A DNA stretch of 64,000 nucleotides. Source: Iodobacter fluviatilis. Lineage in GTDB: Bacteria > Pseudomonadota > Gammaproteobacteria > Burkholderiales > Chitinibacteraceae. The stretch spans positions 197,946 through 261,945 of the forward strand of contig NZ_UGHR01000006.1 in assembly GCF_900451195.1 (NCBI RefSeq). Direction: 5' to 3'. The notes under the pieces were generated by a model. It had not been told where the DNA came from and did not search any database. It saw nothing but the letters and a program-made list of their open reading frames with translations. Every line of letters begins with the position of its first letter. The first letter of the stretch is position 1. Shown here piece after piece: positions 19,025 to 29,091 of this stretch. The translations under genes were made by a program, and so were the position numbers.

Positions 19025-20215
19025 ATGGCAAAAGAAAAATTTACGCGCACAAAGCCACACGTTAACGTTGGTACAATTGGTCACGTTGACCATGGTAAGA
19101 CCACTTTGACAGCGGCTATTTCGACTATCTTGTCGAAAAAATTCGGTGGCGAAGCGAAAGATTACTCACAAATCGACAGCGCTCCTGAAGAAAAAGCACG
19201 TGGTATTACTATTAATACTTCACACGTTGAGTATGAGACAGAGACTCGTCACTACGCTCACGTTGACTGCCCAGGTCACGCGGATTACATCAAGAACATG
19301 ATTACTGGTGCTGCGCAGATGGATGGCGCGATCTTGGTATGTTCAGCTGCTGATGGTCCTATGCCACAAACGCGTGAGCACATCTTGTTGGCTCGTCAAG
19401 TTGGCGTTCCATACATCATTGTTTACCTGAACAAAGCTGACTTGGTTGATGATGCTGAGTTGCTTGAGCTGGTTGACATGGAAGTTCGTGAATTGCTAAG
19501 CAAGTACGATTTCCCTGGTGACGATACTCCAATCGTTGTTGGTTCTGCTCGTTTGGCGCTGGAAGGCGATCAATCAGAACACGGCGAGCCATCGATTTTC
19601 CGTTTGGCTGAAGCGCTTGATTCATACATTCCGTTGCCAGAGCGTGCTGTAGATGGCGCGTTCCTGATGCCAGTTGAAGATGTGTTCTCGATCTCTGGTC
19701 GCGGTACTGTGGTAACTGGTCGCGTAGAGCGCGGTGTAGTTAAAGTTGGTGAAGAAATCGAAATCGTTGGTATCACTACAACAGTTAAGACAACATGTAC
19801 TGGTGTTGAGATGTTCCGTAAGCTGCTGGACCAAGGTCAAGCTGGCGATAACATCGGTGCGTTGCTTCGTGGTACTAAGCGTGAAGATGTTCAGCGTGGT
19901 CAAGTTCTGGCAAAACCAGGTTCGATCACTCCGCACACTAAGTTCGAAGGTTCTGTTTACGTTCTGTCGAAAGATGAAGGTGGTCGTCACACTCCATTCT
20001 TTAACGGCTACCGTCCACAGTTCTTCTTCCGCACCACTGACGTAACAGGTTCGGTTGATTTGCCAGAAGGTACTGAAATGGTGATGCCAGGTGATAACGT
20101 TGAAGTTACCGTTACCCTGATCGCTCCAGTTGCAATGGAACAAGGTCTGCGCTTCGCGATTCGCGAAGGTGGTCGTACTGTTGGCGCGGGTGTTGTTTCC
20201 AAAGTCCTCGTTTAA
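19025..20215 (+). CDS. tuf: Elongation factor Tu, copy 2 (tufA-type position)
   Basis: 396 residues, same domains as copy 1 with seven substitutions. At base level, the part for about residues 215-340 is almost identical to copy 1 (about six differences in 400 bases), while the N-terminal part has many synonymous differences, so the pair looks like a gene-conversion mosaic. It ends the str operon and is followed by rpsJ after only 12 bases, so str and S10 genes are physically joined. Confidence 0.98.
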   Translation: MAKEKFTRTKPHVNVGTIGHVDHGKTTLTAAISTILSKKFGGEAKDYSQIDSAPEEKARGITINTSHVEYETETRHYAHVDCPGHADYIKNMITGAAQMDGAILVCSAADGPMPQTREHILLARQVGVPYIIVYLNKADLVDDAELLELVDMEVRELLSKYDFPGDDTPIVVGSARLALEGDQSEHGEPSIFRLAEALDSYIPLPERAVDGAFLMPVEDVFSISGRGTVVTGRVERGVVKVGEEIEIVGITTTVKTTCTGVEMFRKLLDQGQAGDNIGALLRGTKREDVQRGQVLAKPGSITPHTKFEGSVYVLSKDEGGRHTPFFNGYRPQFFFRTTDVTGSVDLPEGTEMVMPGDNVEVTVTLIAPVAMEQGLRFAIREGGRTVGAGVVSKVLV

Positions 20216-20227
20216 TAGGTCCCTAAA

Positions 20228-20539
20228 ATGCAAAACCAAAAAATTCGTATCCGTCTGAAAGCATTTGACTACGCTTTGATCGATCGTTCGGCGCAGGAAA
20301 TTGTTGATACGGCTAAGCGTACTGGTGCTGTTGTAAAAGGCCCAGTTCCGCTTCCTACAAAAATTGAGCGTTTTGACATTCTGAGCTCCCCACACGTTAA
20401 TAAAATGGCGCGTGATCAGATGGAAATTCGTACGCATCTGCGTTTAATGGATATTGTCAATCCAACAGACAAGACCGTTGATGCACTGATGAAGCTGGAT
20501 TTACCAGCTGGTGTAGACGTAGAAATCAAGCTGCAGTAA
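20228..20539 (+). CDS. rpsJ: 30S ribosomal protein S10 (NusE)
   Basis: 103 residues. S10 is part of the 30S head and, as NusE, binds NusB at boxA and the NusG KOW domain. Sequence [21 protein letters not shown] is typical. It lies right behind tuf without a long leader; a terminator-like hairpin and a possible new promoter separate it from rplC, so it may be expressed mainly with the str operon. Confidence 0.97.
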   Translation: MQNQKIRIRLKAFDYALIDRSAQEIVDTAKRTGAVVKGPVPLPTKIERFDILSSPHVNKMARDQMEIRTHLRLMDIVNPTDKTVDALMKLDLPAGVDVEIKLQ

Positions 20540-20580
20540 TCGACAATTGAGATTTTTTTGCTGTGATGTGCGCTAAGTAC

Positions 20581-20609
20581 TTGCGGTAAAAGAAAAATCT
20601 TGCTAAAGT
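20581..20609 (+). promoter_or_regulatory. Putative promoter before rplC
   Basis: TTGCGG (20581-20586), a 17-base spacer and TAAAGT (20604-20609), followed by a GC-rich discriminator (CGCGGG), the kind associated with stringent control. The predicted start near 20616 falls inside the 5' arm of the terminator hairpin. Confidence 0.55.
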
Positions 20610-20613
20610 CGCG

Positions 20614-20645
20614 GGCTTGCCACTTAAGGGTGGCAAGCCTTTTTT
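20614..20645 (+). terminator. Terminator between rpsJ and rplC
   Basis: A perfect 10-bp stem GGCTTGCCAC/GTGGCAAGCC with a 6-base loop and a run of T: a textbook intrinsic terminator inside what is usually one S10 operon. It may end str-rpsJ transcripts, act as an attenuator, or form the protected 5' end of transcripts begun at the adjacent promoter. Confidence 0.85.
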
Positions 20646-20695
20646 ACTTTAGGTTTAGCCGGTCAATCGTAATCGGCCCTGAAAGGGATATAACT

Positions 20696-21340
20696 ATGAG
20701 CTTAGGACTTGTCGGACGTAAAGTCGGCATGACCCGCGTATTTGCTGAGGATGGTGCTTCCATTCCGGTAACTGTGCTGGACATGTCAGCTAATCGCGTT
20801 ACGCAAATCAAGACGCCGGAAACTGATGGCTATGCAGCTGTTCAGGTTACTTTCGGTGCAAAGAAAGCTAGTCGTGTTAACAAGGCTCAAGCAGGCCACT
20901 TTGCGAAAGCAGGTGTGGAAGCTGGTTTGGGTTTAGTTGAATTTAACGTTACTGCTGAGAAATTAGCAGAATTGAAGGCTGGTGATCAGCTTTCAGTTGA
21001 AATGTTTGCGGCTGGTTCTTACGTTGATGTAACTGGTACAACTCTGGGTAAGGGTTTTGCTGGTGTAATTAAACGTCACCATTTCTCTTCCAACCGTGCC
21101 TCCCACGGTAACTCGCGCTCGCACAATACGCCGGGTTCCATTGGTCAAGCGCAGGATCCAGGTCGTGTTCTACCTGGTAAGCGCATGGCAGGTCAACTGG
21201 GTAACGTACAACGTACAACCCAGAACTTGGAAATCGTCCGTGTCGATGCCGAACGTCAATTGCTGTTAGTTAAGGGCGCAGTCCCTGGCTGCAAGGGCAA
21301 TGATGTGGTTGTTCGTCCGAGTGTGAAGGCAGGTGCGTAA
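20696..21340 (+). CDS. rplC: 50S ribosomal protein L3
   Basis: 214 residues from ATG at 20696 ([16 protein letters not shown]); the longer upstream frame runs through the terminator and is not coding. L3 starts 50S assembly; the extension near the peptidyl-transferase centre ([15 protein letters not shown], about 145-160) includes the Gln methylated in E. coli L3. The ribosome-binding site AAGGGA sits in the 3' arm of a small hairpin CCCT/AGGG (20677-20687). The TAA overlaps the rplD ATG by one base. Confidence 0.97.
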   Translation: MSLGLVGRKVGMTRVFAEDGASIPVTVLDMSANRVTQIKTPETDGYAAVQVTFGAKKASRVNKAQAGHFAKAGVEAGLGLVEFNVTAEKLAELKAGDQLSVEMFAAGSYVDVTGTTLGKGFAGVIKRHHFSSNRASHGNSRSHNTPGSIGQAQDPGRVLPGKRMAGQLGNVQRTTQNLEIVRVDAERQLLLVKGAVPGCKGNDVVVRPSVKAGA

Positions 21341-21960
21341 TGGATCTTAAAGTCATCAATGCTGCCGGCGAGGCGCAAGCCGCTGTCGCTGGTTCGGATG
21401 CGCTGTTCGCACGCGAATTCAACGAAGCGCTGGTTCACCAAGTTGTGACAGCTTACTTCGCGAATGCTCGTAGCGGCAATCGTGCTCAAAAAGGTCGTGA
21501 TAACGTAAGTCACACGACCAAAAAGCCTTGGAAGCAGAAGGGTACAGGCCGTGCTCGTGCAGGTATGAGCTCCTCCCCGCTGTGGCGTGGTGGTGGTCGT
21601 GCTTTCCCGAATAGCCCGGACGAGAACTTCTCGCAAAAGGTTAACCGTAAGATGTTCCGTGCTGGTATCGCGACCATTCTGTCGCAACTGGTTCGTGAAG
21701 AGCGTCTTGTGGTGGTGGAAAGCTTTACTGCTGAAACACCAAAAACTAAGGCTTTCGCGCAGAAATTGGCTGCTATGCAGTTGGATTCTGTGTTGATTAT
21801 CACCAAAGAGCTGGATGAGAATCTGTACCTCGCGTCGCGCAATCTTGCGCACGTTCTGGTGCTGGAGCCATCGCAAGCTGATCCAGTGAGCCTCGTTCGT
21901 TTTAAGAAAGTGGTTATCACTCGCGAAGCACTGCAAGCTTTTGAGGAGTTGTACGCATGA
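21340..21960 (+). CDS. rplD: 50S ribosomal protein L4
   Basis: 206 residues. Its loop lines the exit tunnel ([18 protein letters not shown], about 55-75). In E. coli L4 also represses the S10 operon; whether it does so here is unknown because no E. coli-like S10 leader precedes rpsJ. Start and stop overlap with its neighbours (TAATG and ATGA), indicating coupled translation. Confidence 0.97.
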   Translation: MDLKVINAAGEAQAAVAGSDALFAREFNEALVHQVVTAYFANARSGNRAQKGRDNVSHTTKKPWKQKGTGRARAGMSSSPLWRGGGRAFPNSPDENFSQKVNRKMFRAGIATILSQLVREERLVVVESFTAETPKTKAFAQKLAAMQLDSVLIITKELDENLYLASRNLAHVLVLEPSQADPVSLVRFKKVVITREALQAFEELYA

Positions 21961-22262
21961 TGCAATTCTCTGAAAATCGTCTGCTTCAAGTTCTTTTGGC
22001 ACCTATCGTGTCAGAAAAGACCACTTTTGTGGCTGAAAAGAATGACCAAGTTGTTTTCCGTGTATCCACGGACGCTACTAAGGCTGAAATCAAGGCCGCT
22101 GTTGAGCTTCTCTTTAAAGTGAAGGTTGAAGGCGTGTCGACATTGAATGTCAAGGGCAAGGGCAAGAAATTTGGTCGTACCGTAGGTCGTCGCAAGGACT
22201 GGAAAAAGGCTTATATCAGCCTTGCTGCAGGCCAAGAACTCGACCTCGCGGCAGCGCAGTAA
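21957..22262 (+). CDS. rplW: 50S ribosomal protein L23
   Basis: 101 residues at the tunnel exit, docking site for trigger factor and SRP (Ffh is encoded at 45459). Two adjacent ATG codons (21957 and 21960) are possible starts; the first overlaps the rplD stop as ATGA. The sequence [20 protein letters not shown] is typical. Confidence 0.97.
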   Translation: MMQFSENRLLQVLLAPIVSEKTTFVAEKNDQVVFRVSTDATKAEIKAAVELLFKVKVEGVSTLNVKGKGKKFGRTVGRRKDWKKAYISLAAGQELDLAAAQ

Positions 22263-22274
22263 AGGAGACTGAAA

Positions 22275-23111
22275 ATGGCATTGGTAAAAGTAAAACCGAC
22301 GTCCCCCGGTCGCCGCGCCGTCGTCAAGGTTGTGACCCCAGATCTACACAAGGGTGCGCCATACGCTCCTTTGCTCGAGTCGCAAAGCAAGACAGCTGGT
22401 CGTAACAACCGTGGTGTGATTACAACCCGTCATATGGGTGGTGGTCACAAGCAGCATTATCGTCTTATCGACTTTAAGCGCAATGACAAGGATGGTATCG
22501 TCGCTCGTGTAGAGCGTCTTGAATACGATCCTAACCGTACCGCTAACATCGCGTTGCTTTGCTACGCAGATGGTGAGCGTCGTTATATCATTGCTCCAAA
22601 AGGCCTGAAAGCTGACATGACCGTGATTTCCGGCTCGGATGCGCCGATTAAGGTGGGTAATACCCTCCCGATCCGCAATATCCCAGTTGGTTCCACGATT
22701 CATTGCATTGAACTGCAACCGGGCAAAGGCGCTCAGTTGGCTCGTTCTGCTGGTGCAGCTGTTCAGTTGCTGGCTCGCGAAGGTGCTTACGCTCAATTGC
22801 GTTTGCGCTCTGGCGAAATCCGCAAGGTTCACGTTGACTGCCGCGCAACAATCGGTGAAGTGGGTAATGAAGAGCATAATCTTCGTTCCTACGGTAAAGC
22901 AGGTGCTAAGCGTTGGTTGGGTATTCGCCCAACAGTACGTGGTACTGCAATGAATCCGGTTGATCACCCGCACGGTGGTGGTGAAGGTCGTACTGGTGAA
23001 GGTCGTGTTCCAGTAAGTCCATGGGGCCAGCCTGCTAAGGGCTATCGCACTCGTCGCAACAAACGCACAAGCAATATGATCGTGCGTCGTCGTCCCGCGA
23101 ACAAGAGGTAA
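22275..23111 (+). CDS. rplB: 50S ribosomal protein L2
   Basis: 278 residues, a few more than E. coli. Needed for subunit association and peptidyl transfer; the conserved C-terminal block [18 protein letters not shown] (about 225-242) carries the key histidine. It follows rplW by 12 bases with AAAGGAGA as ribosome-binding site. Confidence 0.98.
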   Translation: MALVKVKPTSPGRRAVVKVVTPDLHKGAPYAPLLESQSKTAGRNNRGVITTRHMGGGHKQHYRLIDFKRNDKDGIVARVERLEYDPNRTANIALLCYADGERRYIIAPKGLKADMTVISGSDAPIKVGNTLPIRNIPVGSTIHCIELQPGKGAQLARSAGAAVQLLAREGAYAQLRLRSGEIRKVHVDCRATIGEVGNEEHNLRSYGKAGAKRWLGIRPTVRGTAMNPVDHPHGGGEGRTGEGRVPVSPWGQPAKGYRTRRNKRTSNMIVRRRPANKR

Positions 23112-23116
23112 TGTAA

Positions 23117-23392
23117 ATGGCACGTTCTATTAAAAAAGGCCCATTCGTTGACCTGCACCTGATTAAAAAGGTGGAAACTGCCCGCGCGGCGAACGACAAG
23201 CGTCCAGTGAAAACTTGGTCACGCCGTTCTACTGTGTTGCCAGACTTCGTTGGTCTGACAATTGCGGTTCACAATGGTAAGCAGCACGTTCCAGTTTATG
23301 TGAACGAAAACATGGTTGGACACAAGCTGGGTGAGTTCGCTCTTACCCGCACGTTCAAAGGCCATGCTGCGGACAAAAAAGCCAAGCGATAA
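23117..23392 (+). CDS. rpsS: 30S ribosomal protein S19
   Basis: 91 residues, binds with S13 in the 30S head. It starts [18 protein letters not shown] and contains the conserved [20 protein letters not shown]. Tightly packed: 5 bases after rplB and 9 before rplV. Confidence 0.98.
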   Translation: MARSIKKGPFVDLHLIKKVETARAANDKRPVKTWSRRSTVLPDFVGLTIAVHNGKQHVPVYVNENMVGHKLGEFALTRTFKGHAADKKAKR

Positions 23393-23401
23393 GGTGAAGA
23401 C

Positions 23402-23731
23402 ATGCAAGTATCTGCTGTATTAAGCAACACTCGCCTCTCCGCCCAAAAAGCGCGGCTGGTCGCTGACCTAGTCCGTGGCAAGCCGGTAGAGCAGGCGTTG
23501 AACATCCTGGCCTTCTGCCCTAAAAAGGGTGCAGTATTAATTAAGAAGGTTCTGGAATCCGCTATTGCCAATGCTGAGCACAATGAAGGCGCCGATATCG
23601 ACGCACTCAAAGTGACCACAATTTTTGTGGATAAGGGACCTTCTCTTAAGCGTTTCAGCGCACGTGCCAAAGGCCGTGGCAATCGTATCGAGAAGCAAAC
23701 TTGCCATATCACATTGATTGTTGGCGATTAA
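23402..23731 (+). CDS. rplV: 50S ribosomal protein L22
   Basis: 109 residues. Its long hairpin reaches into the exit tunnel at the macrolide-sensitive constriction ([15 protein letters not shown], about 80-94). Normal length, ATG with AAGGTGA upstream. Confidence 0.98.
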   Translation: MQVSAVLSNTRLSAQKARLVADLVRGKPVEQALNILAFCPKKGAVLIKKVLESAIANAEHNEGADIDALKVTTIFVDKGPSLKRFSARAKGRGNRIEKQTCHITLIVGD

Positions 23732-23740
23732 GGAGCGACT

Positions 23741-24448
23741 ATGGGTCAGAAAGTTCATCCGACGGGTTTTCGTCTCGCCGTCACTAAGAACTGGGCTTCG
23801 CGTTGGTACGCCAACAGTAGCAATTTTGCCGGTATGCTCAATGAAGATATCGCAGTACGCGATTATCTGAAAAAGAAACTGGCCAGTGCTTCAGTGAGTC
23901 GTGTCGTAATCGAGCGTCCGGCTAAGAATGCCAAAATCACTATTTTCACGGCTCGCCCTGGTGTAGTGATTGGTAAAAAGGGCGAGGATATTGAGCAGCT
24001 TAAAAAAGCGCTGCAAAAGATCCTGAATGTGCCCGTGCATGTAAATATCGAAGAAGTGCGTAAGCCTGAAATCGATGCACAAATTATTGCTGACAGCATT
24101 TCTGCGCAACTTGAAAAGCGCGTAATGTTCCGTCGTGCAATGAAGCGTGCAATGCAAAACGCAATGCGTCTTGGTGCTCAAGGTATCAAGATCATGTCGT
24201 CAGGTCGTTTGAACGGCATCGAAATTGCACGTACAGAATGGTATCGTGAAGGCCGTGTGCCTTTGCATACTCTGCGTGCAGATATTGATTACGCAACTTC
24301 TGAAGCCAAAACCACCTACGGTATCATTGGTATCAAGGTTTGGGTTTATAAAGGCGAAATGAAGCCGGGCGAAAAGGCTGCTGAACCAGCACCTGAAGCT
24401 CAGAAGAAAAACGCACGGAAGGGGCCTCGCAATGCTGCAGCCAACTAG
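23741..24448 (+). CDS. rpsC: 30S ribosomal protein S3
   Basis: 235 residues with a type II KH domain ([18 protein letters not shown], about 70-87), part of the mRNA entry channel and its helicase activity. The C-terminal tail is Lys/Ala-rich ([21 protein letters not shown]). Its last 17 bases overlap the rplP start in another frame. Confidence 0.97.
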   Translation: MGQKVHPTGFRLAVTKNWASRWYANSSNFAGMLNEDIAVRDYLKKKLASASVSRVVIERPAKNAKITIFTARPGVVIGKKGEDIEQLKKALQKILNVPVHVNIEEVRKPEIDAQIIADSISAQLEKRVMFRRAMKRAMQNAMRLGAQGIKIMSSGRLNGIEIARTEWYREGRVPLHTLRADIDYATSEAKTTYGIIGIKVWVYKGEMKPGEKAAEPAPEAQKKNARKGPRNAAAN

Positions 24449-24851
24449 ACTTAAGTATCGCAAGGTCCAGAAGGGCCGTAACACGGGTATCGCTACTCGT
24501 GGTAACAGCGTTGCTTTTGGTGTGTTTGGGCTCAAGGCCACTAGTCGTGGTCGTCTGACAGCTCGTCAGATCGAATCCGCACGTCGTGCGATTACCCGTT
24601 ATATTAAACGTGGTGGTCGTGTATGGATTCGTACGTTCCCAGATAAGCCAATCTCTACCAAGCCCGCTGAAGTGCGTATGGGTAATGGTAAGGGTAGCCC
24701 GGATTACTGGGTTGCTGAGATTCAACCAGGCAAAGTATTGTATGAGTTGGATGGTGTAGATGAAGCAGTTGCTCGTGAGGCTTTCCGCCTTGCATCTGCT
24801 AAATTGCCATTCGCGACTACCTTTGTCACTCGTCAGGCGGGACAACGATGA
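24432..24851 (+). CDS. rplP: 50S ribosomal protein L16
   Basis: 139 residues near the A-site tRNA elbow. The start ATG lies inside rpsC and gives [17 protein letters not shown], which matches the family from residue 1, so the 17-base overlap is real. Ends by ATGA overlap with rpmC. Confidence 0.97.
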   Translation: MLQPTRLKYRKVQKGRNTGIATRGNSVAFGVFGLKATSRGRLTARQIESARRAITRYIKRGGRVWIRTFPDKPISTKPAEVRMGNGKGSPDYWVAEIQPGKVLYELDGVDEAVAREAFRLASAKLPFATTFVTRQAGQR

Positions 24852-25036
24852 AAGCTGCTGAACTACATCAGAAATCTGTTGAAGAGCTGAAGGCTGAGTT
24901 GACCGCATTGTTGAAGGCGCAGTTTAGCTTGCGTATGCAGCATGCGACGGGTCAACTGGCAAAGCCAAGCGAACTCAACCGTGTGCGCAAAGATATTGCG
25001 CGCGTTCATACCATCATGGCTCAGAAGGCGGCTTAA
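24848..25036 (+). CDS. rpmC: 50S ribosomal protein L29
   Basis: 62 residues, a two-helix protein at the tunnel exit next to L23. Contains [20 protein letters not shown] and [12 protein letters not shown], the family signature. Start overlaps the rplP stop (ATGA). Confidence 0.97.
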   Translation: MKAAELHQKSVEELKAELTALLKAQFSLRMQHATGQLAKPSELNRVRKDIARVHTIMAQKAA

Positions 25037-25038
25037 CG

Positions 25039-25299
25039 ATGTCTGAAGCTAAACTGAAGCGCGAACTGACAGGCCGTATCGTCAGCGACAAAATGGATAA
25101 GACTGTTACCGTGTTGGTAGAGCGTCTGGTTAAACACCCGCTCTACGGCAAGATGATGCGTCGTTCCAAAAAATACCATGCACACGACGAAAGTAATCAG
25201 TATCACGAAGGTGATTTGGTTACAATCCAAGAAATTCGTCCACTGTCCAAGACTAAAAACTGGGCTGTGACGACGCTGGTAGAAAAAGCTCGTAATTAA
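25039..25299 (+). CDS. rpsQ: 30S ribosomal protein S17
   Basis: 86 residues with an OB fold, a primary 16S binder ([21 protein letters not shown], and [20 protein letters not shown]). Last gene of the S10 part; a terminator-like hairpin and the spc promoter region follow. Confidence 0.97.
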   Translation: MSEAKLKRELTGRIVSDKMDKTVTVLVERLVKHPLYGKMMRRSKKYHAHDESNQYHEGDLVTIQEIRPLSKTKNWAVTTLVEKARN

Positions 25300-25313
25300 T
25301 ATTTAATACGTGC

Positions 25314-25342
25314 TTGCGCGGGTATTGTGCTTTATGTACAAT
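25314..25342 (+). promoter_or_regulatory. Putative spc operon promoter
   Basis: TTGCGC (25314-25319), a 17-base spacer, TACAAT (25337-25342). The position between rpsQ and rplN is that of the known E. coli spc promoter. Both hexamers overlap the arms of the hairpin that closes the S10 part, so termination and initiation signals share the same bases. Confidence 0.65.
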
Positions 25343-25355
25343 GCCCGCTTTCTTA
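25318..25355 (+). terminator. Hairpin ending the S10 operon
   Basis: An 11-bp stem GCGGGTATTGT/ACAATGCCCGC with one G-U pair, followed by TTTCTTAT. The T run is imperfect, so it may be a partial terminator. Confidence 0.6.
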
Positions 25356-25419
25356 TCCATATATAACATCTTGTTGTGTATGGAGTTCTTCCCTACGGGA
25401 TCCAAAACTAGCTGCTAAT

Positions 25420-25453
25420 GCTCGGTTTTGCCGAGCGACTCGGTCTTGCCGAG
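25420..25453 (+). promoter_or_regulatory. Tandem hairpins in the rplN leader
   Basis: Two near-identical hairpins back to back: GCTCGG TTTTG CCGAGC and, two bases later, CTCGG TCTTG CCGAG. They sit in the spc leader 17 bases before the rplN ribosome-binding site. They could be a protein-binding or mRNA-stability element. Confidence 0.6.
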
Positions 25454-25486
25454 ATTATAGGCGGAAAAAGTTGGAGGTTTGTTTCA

Positions 25487-25855
25487 ATGATTCAAATGCA
25501 AACTAGGCTTGAAGTTGCTGATAACACTGGTGCACGTTCAGTAATGTGCATTAAGGTTCTTGGTGGTTCCAAGCGTCGCTACGCTTCGGTGGGCGATATT
25601 ATCAAGGTTGCCATTAAAGATGCTGCCCCTCGTGGCCGCGTTAAAAAAGGTGACGTATATAGCGCCGTAGTGGTTCGTACCGCTAAGGGTGTACGCCGTG
25701 CTGATGGTTCGCTTATCAAGTTTGATGGCAACGCTGCAGTTCTCCTTAACGCCAAGCTTGAGCCAATTGGTACCCGTATTTTTGGGCCAGTGACTCGTGA
25801 GCTGCGCAATGAACGATTCATGAAAATCGTTTCACTTGCGCCAGAAGTGTTGTAA
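25487..25855 (+). CDS. rplN: 50S ribosomal protein L14
   Basis: 122 residues from ATG at 25487 ([20 protein letters not shown]), after TTGGAGG; the frame is open upstream through the tandem hairpins but is not coding there. It lies at the subunit interface. The family block [19 protein letters not shown] is present. First gene of the spc operon. Confidence 0.97.
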   Translation: MIQMQTRLEVADNTGARSVMCIKVLGGSKRRYASVGDIIKVAIKDAAPRGRVKKGDVYSAVVVRTAKGVRRADGSLIKFDGNAAVLLNAKLEPIGTRIFGPVTRELRNERFMKIVSLAPEVL

Positions 25856-25865
25856 GGGGACGGGC

Positions 25866-26186
25866 ATGAACAAGATTCGCAAAGGCGATGAAATCATCGT
25901 TATCACAGGCAAGGACAACGGCAAGCGCGGTACAGTGCTGCGCGTAATCCCGGCTGAAGATCGTGTCGTGGTTGAAGGCGTTAATGTGGTGAAAAAACAC
26001 CAAAAGCCTAATCCAATGCGCGGTGTACAGGGCGGTATTGTCGAAAAGACTATGCCGGTTCACATTTCTAATGTTGCCTTGTTTAACACTGCAACGGGCA
26101 AGGCTGATCGCGTTGGCTTCAAGACTTTAGAGGATGGCCGTAAGGTTCGTTTCTTTAAGTCTAGTGGCGAAGTGGTTGGCGGCTAA
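25866..26186 (+). CDS. rplX: 50S ribosomal protein L24
   Basis: 106 residues from ATG at 25866 ([20 protein letters not shown]). KOW-type fold, an assembly initiator of the 50S. AGGGGACGGGC precedes the start. Ends [13 protein letters not shown]. Confidence 0.97.
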   Translation: MNKIRKGDEIIVITGKDNGKRGTVLRVIPAEDRVVVEGVNVVKKHQKPNPMRGVQGGIVEKTMPVHISNVALFNTATGKADRVGFKTLEDGRKVRFFKSSGEVVGG

Positions 26187-26199
26187 GGGGTGATGAAAA

Positions 26200-26739
26200 A
26201 TGGCTCGTCTGCAAGAGTTTTATAAAGAACAAGTAGTGCCGAAACTGGTTGAACAGTTTGGCTACAAATCCATCATGCAAGTTCCACGCATCGACAAAAT
26301 CACCATTAACATGGGTGTTGGCGAAGCGATTGCGGATAAAAAAGTGATGGATCATGCTGTTGGTGATTTGGTGAAAATCGCTGGTCAAAAACCAGTTGTT
26401 ACTGTAGCTAAAAAGTCGATTGCTGGTTTCAAAATTCGTGAAGGTTATCCGGTTGGCTGCAAAGTGACTTTGCGCCGCGAACGTATGTTCGAATTTCTGG
26501 ATCGTCTGGTAACGATTGCTCTGCCACGTGTGCGCGATTTCCGCGGCGTGAGCGGTAAGTCGTTTGACGGTCGTGGTAATTTCAACATGGGTGTTCGTGA
26601 GCAGATCATTTTCCCAGAAATCGAATACGACAAGATTGACGCTTTGCGTGGTATGAATATTACGATTACCACTACAGCTAAATCCGATGAAGAAGCGCGT
26701 GCATTACTCGCTTGCTTCAAGTTCCCATTCAAGAGTTGA
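26200..26739 (+). CDS. rplE: 50S ribosomal protein L5
   Basis: 179 residues, binds 5S rRNA and contacts S13 and P-site tRNA. Contains [16 protein letters not shown] and [20 protein letters not shown]. In E. coli the S8 repressor site lies at this start; an equivalent here was not resolved. Confidence 0.98.
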   Translation: MARLQEFYKEQVVPKLVEQFGYKSIMQVPRIDKITINMGVGEAIADKKVMDHAVGDLVKIAGQKPVVTVAKKSIAGFKIREGYPVGCKVTLRRERMFEFLDRLVTIALPRVRDFRGVSGKSFDGRGNFNMGVREQIIFPEIEYDKIDALRGMNITITTTAKSDEEARALLACFKFPFKS

Positions 26740-26746
26740 GGCAACC

Positions 26747-27052
26747 ATGGCTAAAGTCGCAGTGATTAAGCGTGAGGAAAAGCGTCGTGCAACCGTCGCC
26801 AAGTACGCCGCCAAGCGTGAAAAGCTGATGGCGGTCATCAATGACCAGAATGCATCTGACGAAGAGCGTTTTGCTGCTCGTTTGCAATTCCAGCAGCTTC
26901 CGCGTAATGCAAGCCCGGTACGTCTAGTAAATCGTTGTTCGATTACTGGTCGCGGTCGTGGCGTGTATCGCAAATTCGGACTCGGCCGTATCAAGCTACG
27001 TGAACTCGCCTTCAAGGGTGAAGTTCCTGGCATGGTCAAGGCTAGCTGGTAA
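26747..27052 (+). CDS. rpsN: 30S ribosomal protein S14, zinc-independent form
   Basis: 101 residues from ATG at 26747 ([20 protein letters not shown]). It is the long type without the CxxC zinc pairs, so it needs no zinc. The C-terminal block [16 protein letters not shown] ([20 protein letters not shown]) is typical. Confidence 0.97.
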   Translation: MAKVAVIKREEKRRATVAKYAAKREKLMAVINDQNASDEERFAARLQFQQLPRNASPVRLVNRCSITGRGRGVYRKFGLGRIKLRELAFKGEVPGMVKASW

Positions 27053-27067
27053 TAGGAGAGATAAAAC

Positions 27068-27460
27068 ATGGCAATGCATGATCCTATCGCCGATATGCTA
27101 ACCCGTATTCGCAACGCACAACGCGCGGACAAGGCACAAGTTACAATGCCATCGTCCACGCTGAAGTTAGCTATTGCTGGCGTGTTGCAAGATGAAGGTT
27201 ATATCGAATCGTTTGAAGTCGCAGGTGAAGTTAAACCTGTTTTGACCATCGAACTCAAGTACTACGCTGGTCGTCCGGTTATCGAGCGTTTGGACCGCGT
27301 GTCCAAGCCGGGTCTGCGCATCTATAAAGGTGCAACAGAAATCCCAACGGTGATGAACGGTCTGGGTGTGGCTATTTTGTCCACCTCCAAAGGCGTAATG
27401 ACAGATCGCAAAGCACGTGCCAATGGTATTGGTGGCGAGCTTCTGTGCGTCGTCGCTTAA
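27068..27460 (+). CDS. rpsH: 30S ribosomal protein S8
   Basis: 130 residues, starts [19 protein letters not shown] central 16S-binding protein and, in E. coli, the repressor of the spc operon. The C-terminal [20 protein letters not shown] is the family signature. Confidence 0.98.
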   Translation: MAMHDPIADMLTRIRNAQRADKAQVTMPSSTLKLAIAGVLQDEGYIESFEVAGEVKPVLTIELKYYAGRPVIERLDRVSKPGLRIYKGATEIPTVMNGLGVAILSTSKGVMTDRKARANGIGGELLCVVA

Positions 27461-27472
27461 AGAGGTGAATCG

Positions 27473-28006
27473 ATGTCTCGCGTAGCAAAAAACCCAGTAG
27501 TTATTCCGGCAGGCGTTGAAGTACAGTTCGCTGCTGGTGAAATCGTTGTGAAGGGCCCACACGGCACAATGACGCAAACTCTTTGCGTTGATGTCGATGT
27601 TAAGGTTGAGGACAATGCAGTTCAATTTGCCGCTAAGGGTGCATCTAAGCATGCTCGCTCTATGTCCGGTACTTTGCGCGCATTGGTAAATAACATGGTA
27701 ACAGGTGTTTCTAAAGGCTTTGAGCGTAAGCTCTTGCTGGTAGGCGTTGGTTACCGTGCTCAGGCTCAGGGCGATATCCTGAACCTGACTCTCGGCTTTT
27801 CCCACCCTGTTGCGCATTCAATGCCAGCAGGTGTGAAGGTGGAAACTCCGACACAAACCGAAATCGTCCTTAAGGGCGCCGACAAGCAGCTGGTTGGTCA
27901 GGTTGCAGCCGAAATTCGTGAGTACCGTAAACCTGAGCCATATAAAGGCAAGGGCGTACGCTATTCCGATGAGGTTGTCGTATTGAAAGAAACCAAGAAG
28001 AAGTAA
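27473..28006 (+). CDS. rplF: 50S ribosomal protein L6
   Basis: 177 residues, two repeated domains; near the factor-binding region of the 50S. The C-terminal signature [20 protein letters not shown] is present. 12 bases after rpsH. Confidence 0.98.
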   Translation: MSRVAKNPVVIPAGVEVQFAAGEIVVKGPHGTMTQTLCVDVDVKVEDNAVQFAAKGASKHARSMSGTLRALVNNMVTGVSKGFERKLLLVGVGYRAQAQGDILNLTLGFSHPVAHSMPAGVKVETPTQTEIVLKGADKQLVGQVAAEIREYRKPEPYKGKGVRYSDEVVVLKETKKK

Positions 28007-28019
28007 TCGAGGCTGAATC

Positions 28020-28373
28020 ATGGACAAGAACCAAGCTCGACTCCGCCGCGCACGTAAAACCCGTGCAAAGATTTCGGAGCTCAAGATGTTGCGTCTGTCG
28101 GTGCACCGCACCAACAGTCACATCTACGCCCAGATCATCGACGAAACCGGTAGCAAAGTACTGGTTTCTGCTTCAACTCTTGAAGCTGATGTTCGTGGCC
28201 AAATCAAGAATGGCGGCTCTGTTGATGCCGCAGTCGTGATTGGCAAGCGTATCGCTGAAAAAGCGAAAGCTGCAGGTGTCGAAACGGTTGCATTTGACCG
28301 TTCCGGCTTCAAATATCACGGCCGTGTTAAGGCCTTAGCTGATGCTGCCCGTGAGGGCGGCCTCGTCTTCTAA
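28020..28373 (+). CDS. rplR: 50S ribosomal protein L18
   Basis: 117 residues, binds 5S rRNA and carries it into the 50S. Basic N-terminus ([16 protein letters not shown]), family end [22 protein letters not shown]. Confidence 0.98.
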   Translation: MDKNQARLRRARKTRAKISELKMLRLSVHRTNSHIYAQIIDETGSKVLVSASTLEADVRGQIKNGGSVDAAVVIGKRIAEKAKAAGVETVAFDRSGFKYHGRVKALADAAREGGLVF

Positions 28374-28393
28374 TTGAGTTTGGAGTTGATATA

Positions 28394-28909
28394 ATGGCTA
28401 AGAACGATATGGAAGAACGCGGCGACGGCCTTCGTGAAAAGATGGTCGCTGTAAATCGCGTAACCAAGGTCGTCAAGGGTGGTCGTATCCTTGGTTTCGC
28501 CGCACTGACAGTAGTTGGTGATGGTGATGGCGGCGTTGGTATGGGTAAGGGCAAGTCGAAAGAAGTGCCTGTAGCCGTACAAAAAGCAATGGAAGAAGCC
28601 CGTCGTAAGTTGCAAAAAGTTACTTTGCGCAACGGTACGATTCACCACACAGTATTCGGCAAACATGGCGCTACTACAGTGTTCATGCAGCCTGCTGCTG
28701 ATGGTAAGGGTATTATTGCTGGTGGTCCAATGCGTGCTGTGTTCGAAGTTATGGGTATCCATAATATCTCGGCAAAGTGCCACGGTTCGACCAACCCGTA
28801 CAACATCGTACGTGCAACATTAGATGGTCTTTCTAAGCTTCACACACCAGCAGATATTGCTGCGAAGCGTGGTAAGTCTGTTGAAGAGATTCTGGGAGCT
28901 GCTAAATGA
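28394..28909 (+). CDS. rpsE: 30S ribosomal protein S5
   Basis: 171 residues; dsRNA-binding-like N-domain ([19 protein letters not shown]) and the spectinomycin-loop area [19 protein letters not shown]. Contributes to decoding accuracy and the mRNA entry channel. Ends with ATGA overlap into rpmD. Confidence 0.98.
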   Translation: MAKNDMEERGDGLREKMVAVNRVTKVVKGGRILGFAALTVVGDGDGGVGMGKGKSKEVPVAVQKAMEEARRKLQKVTLRNGTIHHTVFGKHGATTVFMQPAADGKGIIAGGPMRAVFEVMGIHNISAKCHGSTNPYNIVRATLDGLSKLHTPADIAAKRGKSVEEILGAAK

Positions 28910-29091
28910 GCGACTCTAAGAAATTCAAAGTAACTTTAGTTAAAAGTCTGATTGGTCGCCTGGAAGCTCACAAGGCATGTGCCCGTGGCTTAGGTCTCCG
29001 TCGTCTTAATAGTAGCTCTGAAGTGATCGATACCCCGGAAAATCGTGGTATGGCTAACAAGATCAGCTACCTACTGAAGGTGGAAGGCTAA
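28906..29091 (+). CDS. rpmD: 50S ribosomal protein L30
   Basis: 61 residues ([20 protein letters not shown]). The start overlaps the rpsE stop (ATGA) and its own stop shares a base with the rplO ATG (TAATG), so all three are probably translated as a chain. Confidence 0.97.
   Translation: MSDSKKFKVTLVKSLIGRLEAHKACARGLGLRRLNSSSEVIDTPENRGMANKISYLLKVEG

Noticed and set aside
2119..20215. Long direct repeat pair as possible transposon ends
   Set aside because: The repeats are the two tuf genes at their conserved places in Proteobacteria.
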